Assembly (NCBI GenBank): GCA_016508695.1
Contig: VNKQ01000003.1
Location: 2,356,001-2,420,000, forward strand
Reading direction: 5' to 3'
DNA length: 64,000 nucleotides
Source: Hyphodiscus hymeniophilus
Taxonomy: Eukaryota; Ascomycota; Leotiomycetes; Helotiales; Hyphodiscaceae
Made by a program: the position numbers and the translations under genes. Each line of letters opens with the position of its first letter. The first letter of the stretch is position 1. This document shows, piece after piece, positions 36,394-47,662 of this stretch. The notes under the pieces are model-generated. The model was given only the letters and a program-made list of their open reading frames with translations, ran no database searches and was not told the origin of the DNA.

Positions 36394-38801
36394 GTTTGCA
36401 AAGTCGGTTATGCAGTATTCGTGATCGACTGTCGTTGATGTTGTAGGTTGAACTCAACGCATATCAGGAGCCAGCCTTGCGCATCAGGTTGGATGAACGA
36501 AAGGACCCTGGTAATGAAATCAAAGTACGGCCGATGAAGTGCAAAGTAAAAAGGCAATGTGCGGTGGTGGTGGGAGGGCGAAATGCGAAGCTGTCGCGCG
36601 GTGGGAAGACTAGTCGCGTCTATTGTCGATGCTGGATGACTTTTTGTAGATGCAGCGAGCTTGGCGCGAAGTGTATGTAGCTTTCGACTTCCACTGAGGA
36701 TTGATGGCCGCGGCAATCGAAGGGCGGCTGGCAATTGGAGGCTGGCGGCGCGGGTCGATACCAAGAGCGATGATATGCGACAACTAAGCGCGTGGAACTC
36801 GACGTGTTCGAGAGTCCTGATGTTTTCGGTCGGGATGGACTAAAGGGGGGAGGGGATATTGGCGAGGTTCGTTGCGCGGTAGAATCTGTCGCAGCGGTGT
36901 TCTTGTGATGGATTGAGTGAGGAGCAGCGCGGCCTGGAATTGGGTGTGCAGAATACGCCTACCTGCGAAACTTTCAGAACGCTATCTAAGCGAGGCGCTA
37001 ATGCTCAATGTCAGTCCGAGCTTTGATACCTACTCCGGACAGATTGAAGCACGTGATTTTTTCCCATCATGAGAATTCGAGATTCAGGCCACTCCCACCC
37101 TCGTATCACATTCAGCTTTTGTATCTGGTAGTGCCACTTTTGAATTATACATCGGACGTGGTGAATTTCAATAATATACATTATGTTAGCATTATATTAC
37201 CTGCCCCTATGCCCTCTTACCTCTGTCCGATGGACCAACGCCCCCAAGTCTGGGTCTGTCTTCGATGCAAAGCTGTCCGAATTCAGCGCTCTATGGCTAT
37301 CTAATCTTCCAGTCTTTGAATCCCAAGTCCATTCTGTTCTGGCTGGTTCATGACGTGCAGAGGTCCGAGGTGTGAGGGCAAGCATCCCCAATAAACTACT
37401 CTCCGCTACCATTTTCTGCCAATCGCCGTCGCTTTTGTCGTCAAAGGCAGTAATTTCTGCTCATGAGCGCTGTACCATTTCATCGCAATGACCTATCTGC
37501 TTGATCTATGTGCTATCATGATTCACTACCTGCACTCAATCTGTGGAAAGTTGTGTTTGCTCTATCACAAGAGTGCGGTCCGAAGTGGCCAGGTCTTTCA
37601 TATTGCCAAGGTCACTATTGTCTTACAGTGCAAGCACATTTCTAACTTCAGCCCTATTTTATCATTCTCTTGCGGACACTTTAAAGCCAAGTGTGAGCTA
37701 CAAACCTTATGAGAGATGTATCTCCATTTTTCCAACATGAGAGTGTGGACCAAACCACCAACCGAATCCGCCTTGCAAACTGCCAGAGACTGCCAAGAAT
37801 AGTCGAAACCAACATAATGACTTATCCCGAAGGCTGAGTTCACATAATCTGTGACGTTTTCAGTATGACTAGACGCTTTCAGGCCGATGAGCGGTCTCAC
37901 GTGACTTTCTAGTTGCCAGCTCAAACGTCTTATGCTGTGTCTTGTCTTGAACACGGCCCTTCAAAGCGACATCAACCCTTTCAGAAGACATCACGCGCAT
38001 ATCTGCCGTGAGTTATTCCTTATACTTACACAGCCTCCCAAGGCTTGTAAATAATTCTTTGTGGGACTTCCCTGCAAAAATTGTTTCCTTCCTGCACCCA
38101 CTCGAGGCGTTGAACAATGCTATGCCTAGGAGACATAGCCTTGTCGATTCAATGATAAGCCTCGAACTTGTGTTTGTGCTTCATGAATAAGTGTAAATAC
38201 TGAGTGCTCTCAGGGTTCATTAATCGGCTCCAGATCGTTCAGCCTCTGTGAGCGATTCTGATGTTGTACACGAATTGCCGCTTTGTCAAGTTCTTCTTGG
38301 TTTCCTGCTTCCTCAAGCATGAATCTTTCATCATGTGGCCTTCTTGGCTATGTGGCTATTTCTGGGATTTTCGACGTCAAATATAGATATCATGGCTGAA
38401 GCTTGGGGGAGTAGTGTAGGCCGAGTTGTAGGTCCTCCCCGAGGGGGACTTCAATCGTTGGTTCTCTTAATCAGGACGCAGTCAGCCATCTACTGATGGG
38501 GTAGCAATACCTTGAATAGGCAGTGAGGCACAGCACATTGTTGGTCTTCAAGGAAATCTAGAGGTCCTATTCGTAGTTAACGATGTTTCTCTCCCCTGCG
38601 ACAATCGCCAGAGGTGAGTAGTGTGGCCAGCATCCATCGGCATACCCGGAGCAGTGGTCTCAAATCATTTCTCAATAGCTGTGGAGGTGTTGCTGCCTAG
38701 TGGTCCCACACCAGGACTTCCTAGGTCATCAACATAATTATGTTTGCACGGCCAGACAAACATTGATACTGATCTACGGATATCTAAGTCCCTTACGCAA
38801 T
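36394..38801. other. Intergenic region, two divergent promoters
   Basis: 2.4 kb between the SNF2-type gene (minus) and the RING gene (plus), holding both 5' flanks. Small frames (for example 37008-37304, 37598-37954) have no recognisable content. Confidence 0.45.
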
Positions 38802-40496
38802 ATGACTACTCCTTGGAATCCTCGCTATATGCTCGATGTACATCCTGACGATCGACAATCGACTCGTTATACTTGCGTTGGCACAACTAAGAAGGGAGAA
38901 CGATGTAAGAATTCGATGGCCAGCAGAGAAAAAGAGAACAACAGATGCGAAGCGATCAGGATCCTCGATGACATGATGAAAATGGAAATCTGCCACCCAG
39001 GTTTCATGGACTATATATCTCCAATGCTCGGCCGCCTCGCAGAATTGACGTTATGTGGTAGATGGCACGGAATCCCGGGTCCCAACAATCAACAACGTAA
39101 GGTCTATGTCAAGTGGATGAATATAATATCAGTCCAACGTACCTATTTAATTGCTGCAAGGTCACAAGAGGGGAATTTCAGCCACGCATCTACCCCTAGT
39201 CTGACTATGGCGCCGTCTACGCCGTCACACATACATAACATCCCGTCAAATCTGCCGTCCCCGCCGACCATGCCGTCACATAATACCACGATTCCTCCAC
39301 ATATGACAATGCATCAGACTGAGCTTTCGTCTTCATCCAATACTTCTGCGGCGGCTTCAGAAGCACATTCCGTTTCTTCTTTTTACGACTCTGGCTACTC
39401 AACAGCTCATTCAACAACAACCTCGGACTTCGAGCTACCCCTAAACAATCCCGCCACCGTTTTCCCCTCACCTCCATCCAGCATTTGGTCCATGGGTCCA
39501 CCAACTCCAAGCATATCTTCAACCGGCTCCTCTTCGCCTACTCAGTCACTCAGTTCTCAGACTCCAGTTTCTGTTCAGTCCCCCAGCCAAGTATCTAGGA
39601 GTTCAAATAACTTTTCTGGGCTTCAATCACGCTCATTATCTGGTACACTCACACCGCCTGCGACCTTTACCGCCGCTCTCGCCACAGCGCTTGTCACTGC
39701 TTTAACAGCCGCACCGTCTTCACCAATTGACCGCAATTCTTCGACATCTAGTTCTTCGACCGGCCCCTCATCGAACCCTCGATCATCAAGACGGCTGTCC
39801 GATAGTTCAACAGTAGCAACTAATCCTCTCGCCACTGCTCTAGCAACAACATTAGCCACTGTCCTTACCGAGCATCTCACTGCGGCTCTCACACGCGAAC
39901 TGGCACAGTCTGAAGGCCTCGCAGCTCTCGCACCACTTCTTCAGTCCGTACTTGGCATTGAAGCGCGGAGCAGGCACTCCTCAGCGAGGTCTAGTCGTCG
40001 GTCCACAAGCTCGACTTCGACCCCTCCCGACACACCCCGAGTTTCTCACGTCCCTAGCACTCAGAGCTCAGCACCTCATAGTTTGGCATCTTCGATACAC
40101 CCTCCACTTACCGATCCCGTTGTATCTCCTGCTTCTCAGACCTTAGCGCCCTTACCAGCAGCACTTCCACCGCAATCTGTATTTACTCATCCGGCGCTTT
40201 CTCAAGCCTCCTCATCTTCCGCCCAACCTCCACCACCACCTGTCGTTCGAAGACCACTAACGGATCCATGCTACGTATGCATGCTACCTATTAGTGATCC
40301 TGATGATGCAGTCTGGTGCCGATCAAGTTGCGGACAGAATCTGCATACTGAGTGCTTCGAGATGTGGGCTGAAACCCAATTAAATAGAGGACATAGTATT
40401 GATTGCGGGTATTGGTACGCATCCTCATCCCTTCCTTGGGTGAAATCAACCAGATCACTAACGAGACATTCTGGTAGCCGCGCACTTTGGATTTGA
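38802..40496 (+). CDS. RING-type zinc-finger protein with low-complexity middle
   Basis: The open frame starts at a GTG (38700); ATG 38802 is the first usable start. A 63-nt intron (40415-40477) has a GTACGC donor, a CACTAAC branch site and a TAG acceptor. Removing it gives IDCGYCRALWI and a 543-aa protein. The N-terminal 90 residues carry TCVGTTKKGERCKNS and LCGRWHG, a Cys/His pattern seen in several fungal proteins and possibly metal-binding. The middle is Ser/Thr/Pro-rich and includes FTAALATALVTALTAA and PLATALATTLATVLTEHL, probably amphipathic helices. The C-terminus has CYVC, WCRSSC, LHTEC and CGYC, the Cys/His pairs of a fungal RING variant. Likely an E3 ubiquitin ligase (inference). 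If the intron is retained the frame stays open but the last Cys pair is lost. Confidence 0.75.
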   Translation: MTTPWNPRYMLDVHPDDRQSTRYTCVGTTKKGERCKNSMASREKENNRCEAIRILDDMMKMEICHPGFMDYISPMLGRLAELTLCGRWHGIPGPNNQQRKVYVKWMNIISVQRTYLIAARSQEGNFSHASTPSLTMAPSTPSHIHNIPSNLPSPPTMPSHNTTIPPHMTMHQTELSSSSNTSAAASEAHSVSSFYDSGYSTAHSTTTSDFELPLNNPATVFPSPPSSIWSMGPPTPSISSTGSSSPTQSLSSQTPVSVQSPSQVSRSSNNFSGLQSRSLSGTLTPPATFTAALATALVTALTAAPSSPIDRNSSTSSSSTGPSSNPRSSRRLSDSSTVATNPLATALATTLATVLTEHLTAALTRELAQSEGLAALAPLLQSVLGIEARSRHSSARSSRRSTSSTSTPPDTPRVSHVPSTQSSAPHSLASSIHPPLTDPVVSPASQTLAPLPAALPPQSVFTHPALSQASSSSAQPPPPPVVRRPLTDPCYVCMLPISDPDDAVWCRSSCGQNLHTECFEMWAETQLNRGHSIDCGYWYASSSLPWVKSTRSLTRHSGSRALWI

Positions 40497-42390
40497 CATT
40501 GTTTGAGTTCAATGTTTGGGATTTGAAATTCTTGTTCAACTGCGTGTTATGTTTCACTTTCACTGATTAATTGTTTCCTTGTCACGGTCTTCTACCTCGG
40601 CTGGATGTCCGGAGTGCAATCTTTCCTTCTGCACAAGGGAATTTTCAATTGCAGAATTTTATTCACCGACCAAGCTGGCGAAACTATTATATATTCCATC
40701 TATTCACGTCAAAGTCAGCTAGATGGTGCTCTCCGCCCAAGAAAAATCGCTTGGGTGACATCTGCCATAAGACCGTCCTCCTCTCAATCCCTGATGTCCT
40801 GTTGTAGACCAAAAAGATGTACGTAGCTCCAACTTCCAAGGTTCTGAGTGCTTTGGATCTTTGAGGAAAGGGTGGTTCTTTGAGTGCATCAATAAGCTTT
40901 GATTCCATCGACTTCGAGAGCACTCAAGTAGGCAACCACCATACTCTGATTTTCCTGTCGATTTAGTACGACAGCAGTATCAGCCCTGGGTATATGTTTG
41001 ATGGGGTACAGCCTGCTCATCAAGTCTGACATCGTGCTGCGCTCTTCTAGCATGTTATCCAAAAGAAGGGTCCCGTCGCACCACCCATCTTTGCAGCATA
41101 AATCTCGGAGTGGTTCTGCCGTGCTCCAGATATGTCTCATACAGACGACACCGCTTTTGTAGTACATGAGGAGCTCCATGCCCAGGCTCGTTATTTTTAG
41201 ACGCCGAATGGCTGGCTGTCTCTTTTATCGCTGTCGTTGCTATTTTCGCTGTCGTCTCGACTTGCACTTCAATGTGATTATCTGCTGTGGCTCCCATGAT
41301 TGGCTCGAAGGTAAGCAATAGTTGTCCTCCCTTCCCAAACACTCAGCATGAATGCATGTTGACATTCTGAGGTATGATATCAATCCATTCAAGCATCTGC
41401 TGAGTGCTAAGAGTGCTCGTTGACCGGGATGTCGAAACATAGATATATATCTCCTGGCCATCTCCACCAATCGTGTCCTTTCCGACGACCACAGCTTGCG
41501 TCACGACCGGCTTAGTCGTATCAAACTGGATCCATAGACTGTGTTAGACCTTACCTTCCTCAAAGCGAACCCGAAAACTCAGACGAAGGTGGCAGATATC
41601 TTTGTAAAGCTGTAATATTGAGATTGAGAGTCGTGACGCTAGCTTCCATTTGCACCTAATCAGCTCCATGTAACCCAGACTCCCTCCGAGTGCACGTGCT
41701 TTGTCTTCAATTTTTGTACCCATTACAATCCGAACCGACTATAGCGGCTGGGAGACATCGTATGTTCGCATCGGCAGATTTCAGGGGGTTTCTCGCTAAG
41801 CTCCAGCGCTATCGCCCCTGAGTAAACAAAGGAAAGCCTGCAGGCGAGCTTACAATCCGAAGTCAAGTAGGGACAATAATCAGGTAATGTCTAAACAAAG
41901 TGCTCGCAGATATAGTAAACGGATAAGAACAGAGATGTTGATTCTAATTAAAGTTCCAGAAACATCAACTGCCTTGCGGCATGTTGAGCCGTCTGTTGCT
42001 AATGATCGATGTATTTCCAAGAAGGAAGATAGCTACTTTTTCATCTTTGATTGATATTTGGGAAGAACGACTAAAAATCGTGTGATGCTAATTAATCTCA
42101 ATCGGGGTAATGTATTATCAAAAACAAGAGGATAGGAATTCCGCCAAGGGTAGGGACCAAAAGTGGGATGTCAGTCGGAGTTACGCTTCTTTGGCAGCGA
42201 ACAGCCAACCAAAGCTGATGGGACTCGGCACGTCAAGATTGGAAGTCTGATAAAGTTCCCCGCGCCGCCGCGGCCCCAGATACTTATGCTCCAGTGCGCT
42301 ACTATCTCTACATCATCGTTCGTAATTGTTCATCAGAAGGCCGCTCCCGATCCTCCAAAACACCAGGAAATCTCCTAGAATATCAATAGT
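40497..42390. other. Intergenic region with unassigned minus-strand open patches
   Basis: Between the RING gene and the dioxygenase. On the minus strand, overlapping open patches from about 41540 to 40690 contain protein-like text (VVTQAVVVGKDTIGGDGQE, ESKLIDALKEPPFPQR), but they shift frame repeatedly and I could not build an exon chain. This may be a decayed gene or chance. From 41660 to 42390 I see only the dioxygenase promoter. Confidence 0.35.
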
Positions 42391-43582
42391 ATGGCACCTT
42401 CAGCACTGCTTCCTGAGCCGGAACCCGAATATGTTGTCGTCCATGCTGGAAAAGGAACGATCAAGCGTCAGATATTGACAGGCGACAAGAAGAAGCCCAC
42501 TTTCGAGACCATCCCGCAAGTGGACTTCTCAAAAATGAGTTCATCGTCTCTAAGTGAACGGAAAGCAGTCGCGGAGGAAGTCAACGCAGCATTCCGTCAT
42601 TCTGGATTCTTGTATGCTGTGAATCACGGAATCTCAGAAGAGTTACAAAGTGAACTGTCCAGAGTTATCAAAGAGTTCTTTGACCTGCCTTTGGAGGAAA
42701 AGATGAAGGTCATTATTCAATTGATTGAGTTTCCGCCAGTATTGACCATTGACAGATTCATGTAAACAAGTCAGATACTATCAAAGGATATGAAGCCCTA
42801 CTTGAAACCAGGTTAGATGAGACGACCCGAGGAGGTATGTATAAGCAGAATCTTCACAGAGACTTGAATAACAGGATCTAGATTTGAAGGAAGCCTTTGC
42901 AGCTGGCGAGGATCCGTATGATCCGGAGCAGAACCCTCCTGAAGACCTTGACTGGTCAAAGTTTTCGAGGAATGGAAATCAATGGCCTGCATCGAAAGAA
43001 TTTCGGACGATCATGTACCAATACAGCGCTGCAATCTTAGACTTCAGCAGAAATCTTATGAGGACAATTGCACTTGCTCTGGACTTGGATGAACATCACT
43101 TCGACGACATGGCTAAGTTTCCTACCGGAGGGTTGCGTGCCTTGCATTATCCTAGCCAAGAGACTAGTAACGACGTTGGCATCGGAGCACATGCAGACTA
43201 CTCGTGGTTCACACTCGTGAACCAGCTTTCGGACACTCCCGCCCTTGAGGTCCTCAATCATAATGGCCAATGGGTGTCTGCACCTCCGATCAGAAATACA
43301 CTCGTAGTGAATGTCGGTGATCTCCTGGAAATGGCGACCAATAACGAATTCGTGTCGACGGTCCATCGAGTGGTCAACAAGACAGGGAAAGAGCGCTACT
43401 CGATTCCATACTTCTTCGCTCCCACTTCGGAAACCATGATCGAAACGTTCCCATCATGTGTCACCTCTGAGAAGCCTGCAATGAAACCGATTAAATCGGG
43501 AGACTGGTTAAGAGAGAGACTGCTTCGTGCAAGATACAAGCATCCGAGCAGCGTGGCGGCTCGGGCGAGAGGAGAGATCTAA
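42391..43582 (+). CDS. 2-oxoglutarate/Fe(II)-dependent dioxygenase (isopenicillin N synthase-like)
   Basis: Three exons: 42391-42708, 42756-42834, 42882-43582, with two 47-nt introns; 365 aa. The N-terminal DIOX_N part contains PQVDFSKMSSSS and AAFRHSGFLYAVNHGISEE. The C-terminal double-stranded beta-helix has GAHADYSWFTLV (Fe-binding HxD), STVHRVVN (third Fe ligand His) and RYSIPYFF (RxS motif that binds 2-oxoglutarate). All catalytic residues are present, so it is probably active. Members oxidise small molecules, often in secondary metabolism; the substrate cannot be inferred. It lies 590 bp upstream of an EasG-like reductase on the same strand. Confidence 0.9.
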
Positions 43583-44173
43583 GGTAGTAGTATAGCGGTA
43601 TTTTATTTGGTCGTGGATCGGGTCGAAAGACTGTGCTATATCTCCCCTGCTCGAAGGACTTTGATATGAATTAGCAAGGAGTGATCAGGAGAAGTGACAG
43701 AGGTCGAACAATACTCCCAAGAAACTTTAGAAATCCAATGTTTGAACAAATGACTCATGTCCCCTGAAGCCCCTGAAATTCTTCTCGCTAAAGCTTTAAG
43801 TTTCATCTCCAGGGCGACCACGCCCAAAGATTGCTTATGTAGTTCCAATAAGTAACCCAAAAAACTACGTCTCGAATGCTGACTTTAACATGAGGGACTT
43901 CAATTCCTTTTTTCAAAGCGGGCTATCTCGTGGAAATGGGATTTCCAAAAACTCTCGCTCTACACAATGCTCGGACGTAGTCTACTTTAACCACACTTAC
44001 TTCCGTCGCCCTGCATGAGCGGGGCGGCGCTGAGGACCTAGTCTAACACATAGAACAAACCATATATCAAGTTGACATTGGCTTTCACAACTCCCTCTCA
44101 TCAATATAGAAAATTGGCAATTTATTCCCATAAACATTCTCAAGTTGTCATCCAAAATTCCTCACTGCACACA
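43583..44173. other. Intergenic region
   Basis: About 590 bp between two co-directional genes, holding the 3' UTR of the dioxygenase and the promoter of the reductase. No gene seen. Confidence 0.5.
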
Positions 44174-45143
44174 ATGTCCATACCCTCTCAGTGGACTGTG
44201 CTCCTACTCGGAGGCACGGGGAAAGTCTCGTCACGTATCGCACCCCTTCTAGCTGCCAATGGGTATACCACTCTAATGGCTTCAAGATCGGGTACGATGA
44301 AGTCGTTTCTACCCAATTGCCACGGCGTAAAGTTCGACTGGTTCGACCAGTCAACCTGGACATCCCTCTTCACTAGCACCCCCAACATCTCAGCAATCTT
44401 TCTCGTCGCGCCCCCAGTCCTCGACTGCGTCCCAATAATGAAAAGTTTCATCGAACTTGCCATCACCCACCATGTCAAACGTCTCGTGCTTCTCAGCGCA
44501 AGCCTCATGGAAGTGGGCGACGGGCCTAGCTTCGGTGAGATTTCTGGTTATGTTGCCAGATTCGGCGTCGAGTACACTGTCTTGAGACCGACTTGGTTCA
44601 TGGAGAATTTTAGCGAGATGCAGCATTTACCTACAATCAGTGATCAGGATATGATTGTTACCACGACTGGGGAGGGGAAGGTGCCATTTGTCAGCGCGGA
44701 GGATATTGCGGAGTGTGCATTCAGAGCTCTGACTGATGCGAAGTCGCATGATACGGACCATCTAATTTTGGGGCCGGAATTGCTTTCCTACGATCAGGTT
44801 TGGCGGTCACATCTTTCACTAAGTTTCTGTGCAGGCTGACTTCGTTTCTCAGATTGCTGAGATCTTTACCAAAGCTTTGGGGAGAAAAATTACCCATGTC
44901 AAGATCACAGAAGACGAATCGATTGCGGCGTTGAAACAGTATGGGGTAGCAGCCGACTACGCTCAAATGCTGGCTGATCTTGATACGGCAATTAGGGAGG
45001 GGAAGGAGAAGAGACTGAATGATGTCGTCCTGAAGGTCACGGGGCACAATCCGAAGAAATTTGAGGCATACCTTGAGGATTGTATGGCGAGAGGTGCTTG
45101 GAATAAAACTTCAATAAAGGAGTCGGTAGGAGTCAGGGTTTGA
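44174..45143 (+). CDS. NmrA/EasG-like NAD(P)-dependent reductase
   Basis: Two exons, 44174-44797 and 44835-45143, with a 37-nt intron; 310 aa. The frame is open upstream from a TTG, but ATG 44174 (MSIPSQW) sits directly before the Rossmann fold. WTVLLLGGTGKVSSRIAPLL is the dinucleotide-binding loop. VKRLVLLSASLMEVGDG, VEYTVLRPTWFMENFSE and GKVPFVSAEDIAECAFRAL follow the layout of NmrA-like atypical SDRs and of the EasG/festuclavine-dehydrogenase family. The splice joins LLSYDQ to ADFVSQIAEIF. These enzymes reduce imines or act as redox sensors. Beyond the 2OG dioxygenase there is no other ergot-type gene nearby, so the EasG likeness should be read as family only. Confidence 0.85.
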
Positions 45144-45524
45144 TGTCTTCCAAGTTAGAACTTGGCATCTGACATGAGATCATTTATTTGAAGCACGCTG
45201 ACATGCTTCGCTCGACCTCGGCTCGCGTTCGTTTTTCTGCTTCAATACTCGAGTGCATTTCCAAATCCCTAGTGACTGCGAGGAAGTACAAGCAGATACG
45301 CAAAAACTCCTTGGATAACTCACTCAATCACCCAGCATTTTCTTCCAATAGACCCAACCTTCCTAAGTCTCATGGTGTCGACGGCATCGTAGCTCGAGCT
45401 GGGCTACTCAATCGTTGTGGCGGCACTGAGAGCGATGACCCTGGGCTGAAAGATGCCTTGGTAGGAGAAGGGAATTGAAGTGAAATGATGCGGGAGTTTT
45501 CAGGCTACTACTGTGAGCTTATGC
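45144..45524. other. Convergent intergenic region
   Basis: About 380 bp between the stop codons of the reductase (+) and the small membrane protein (-). No other feature. Confidence 0.5.
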
Positions 45525-46304
45525 CTAGGAGGGAGTTTTATATCTTTTTGAACTCACAGTGTTTCGCCGAGTATCTGTTTCTAGCTCGACGTACTGCACC
45601 TCTCCGAAATACGTCTTCTCATACTCCAAATCCAGCTCTGGGATTTGATAGACGCTGAGGCTATCGGCTGTATGAGAGCGTTTGAGAAGTTGGGTATAAC
45701 TAGTTGTGATTGGCAAGGCCCCCGACATCGTATCTGGCACAGATTGGTACGACACTCTGTCTCTATTCTTTATCAGCATGAGCTCGTCAACCAAGAATAC
45801 CACTTACCGAGAACTGATCGTCAGTATGCCTTTCATTTGTGGGCTCAGTATTCTTCTCCTCTCGATTCCTTCTATACATCGTTGCCTCATATGCCCAATG
45901 AGCTCCCGTCTGTGTTTTCTCCCTGGCACGGTTGTCCTTTCCAACCCCTCCTTCTGACTCTCCATGTCATATTCCCTTTCCATAGGATGTATCATGTCTT
46001 CCCACGTGGAAAGCGCGATTCGGATAGCGGTTTCGTATTCGGTAGCTGTCTTTACCATTCGCACACACGATGTCTGGATTGAGGGCTCGAGAATCGCATA
46101 CTTCGCGAGGTGTCGATGAACCGCAGCAGTCTCTGCAGAAAAGATTCTGGCTTGGTCAGAGAACTTCTCAAAGTCCTTCAAATGAAAATACTTTCTGGCG
46201 AAGAGGTAATGAATCCATATCCCTCGAGCAACACAGACGAGAATAATAACGATGACTAACACCGCAGGAATCGCAACTGCATAATTATAAACAGATATCG
46301 CCAT
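45525..46304 (-). CDS. Small single-pass membrane protein, hypothetical
   Basis: Two exons, 46304-45808 and 45762-45525, with a 45-nt intron; 244 aa. ATG 46304 is chosen; the open frame upstream starts only with a GTG. A hydrophobic segment at about residues 10-28 (VAIPAVLVIVIILVCVA) is followed by a cytosolic-looking helical region (FARKYFHLKDFEKFSDQAR), then a polar C-terminus with possible tyrosine motifs (YQSV, YTQLL). No family recognised. The consistent splice and N-terminal anchor support a real gene. Confidence 0.55.
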
Positions 46305-47662
46305 GATTCTGGTGGGAAAGAGCCTTGCTTGTTTCTTGATTGATGGGTGCACAAGACGTGAACTTGATATATGCAGCAGGGCTCGCGTGTAGGTAGATTC
46401 CGCATCGCGTTGGAATGCAGGCGTGTGACGCTTGTCACGATGATTAGAGACATTTTAGAAATGACAAATGAGATTATCATAACATAAACACAGATAAGAG
46501 TCGAACATTGCAAGCCAGATAGAAAAAGCGTCATACAAAAGTCGTCCAAAAATGTGTGATATTGAAGACCTGCAGAACAACGGAACAATGCGACCATTGG
46601 ACCGGGCTTCTTCAAAGGGAAACGCTAGTAAGTCGCATACAATAACAATAGCAGATTAAGAACGGTAAATCTTAAGAATGTTTTCCCCATGGCGCTTTTC
46701 GCCTCTTGGCACGGTTGGAACTGCAAAGGCAGAGCCTGTCTAGATTTGGATTCCAACCTCAACACGATCTCTGGCCCACGTGATGGACTCCTTGCTTCCA
46801 TCACAGACACTAGTGAACAACCTGTTCCTCTCGTAGGCCGACCATATTCTTATCTGAGACGAAACTTCTATTTTCGTACTTGACTCTGAGACTGATTCCG
46901 TCATGCCAGATGTTTTGCGTAGGAAAAACGACGCCGGTATGAACGCACTGTCTTTTCGGCGATGCGCGTGTTGGATGGAACTCTTGGAGCTGTGGGTCGA
47001 GAATATGAAGCAATAGTGAGTTTCTGCATCGGTGGCACTGTACCCATCTCCTCTGGAGCAGGTATTAGGCCACGTTGTTAGGTCCTCGAGCAGGGCTCAA
47101 CTCTGCTCCTCCAGTGGTGCTTGAATATGATATGTCAGATGGAGAGGTCTCGAGAAGTACAATCCCCATCGCCAGCGTTGCAATCTGGAAGACAGACAAG
47201 ATGATATCCAGGAAGATAGTGCAATGGAAAGCGGTTATGGTGTTGTGTACGAGCGACTTCGATTGTAGGAGGAAATATGTCGAGTCCGAGTGAATGCGAT
47301 TTAAGGTACACAAAAGACCGTTCGCTGCGAATCATGGAGCCGGTAGGGGTCATATTGCACATCGAAGTCGGAACAAGATTACTTTCAGATGGCCCACAAG
47401 AACAATGTACTGCTTCTAGTTTGAGCAATATGAATACTCTGCGCATCAGAACCTCTTATCCAATCGAAAAATTTACATATTCACAGTACAGACAGTTCAC
47501 AAGATAGCCATAGACGAGAGAGACTGCGGCACTATGTACCTTGTATTCCGTAGACGCCTATGTAAATGCAATGCATCGCTATTGAGCCTAACGCCAAATA
47601 TCCTTCCTTTTCAGAATCTATGCCTGATTAGTTGCATTGCCTATGGGTCGTGGTAGATGTAC
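46305..47662. other. Intergenic region, unresolved minus-strand patches
   Basis: 1.36 kb. On the minus strand near 47440-47065 there are open patches with a hydrophobic stretch (IFLDIILSVFQIATLAMGIV) that could belong to a small membrane-protein gene, but I could not link exons into one frame. The rest shows nothing. Confidence 0.35.
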
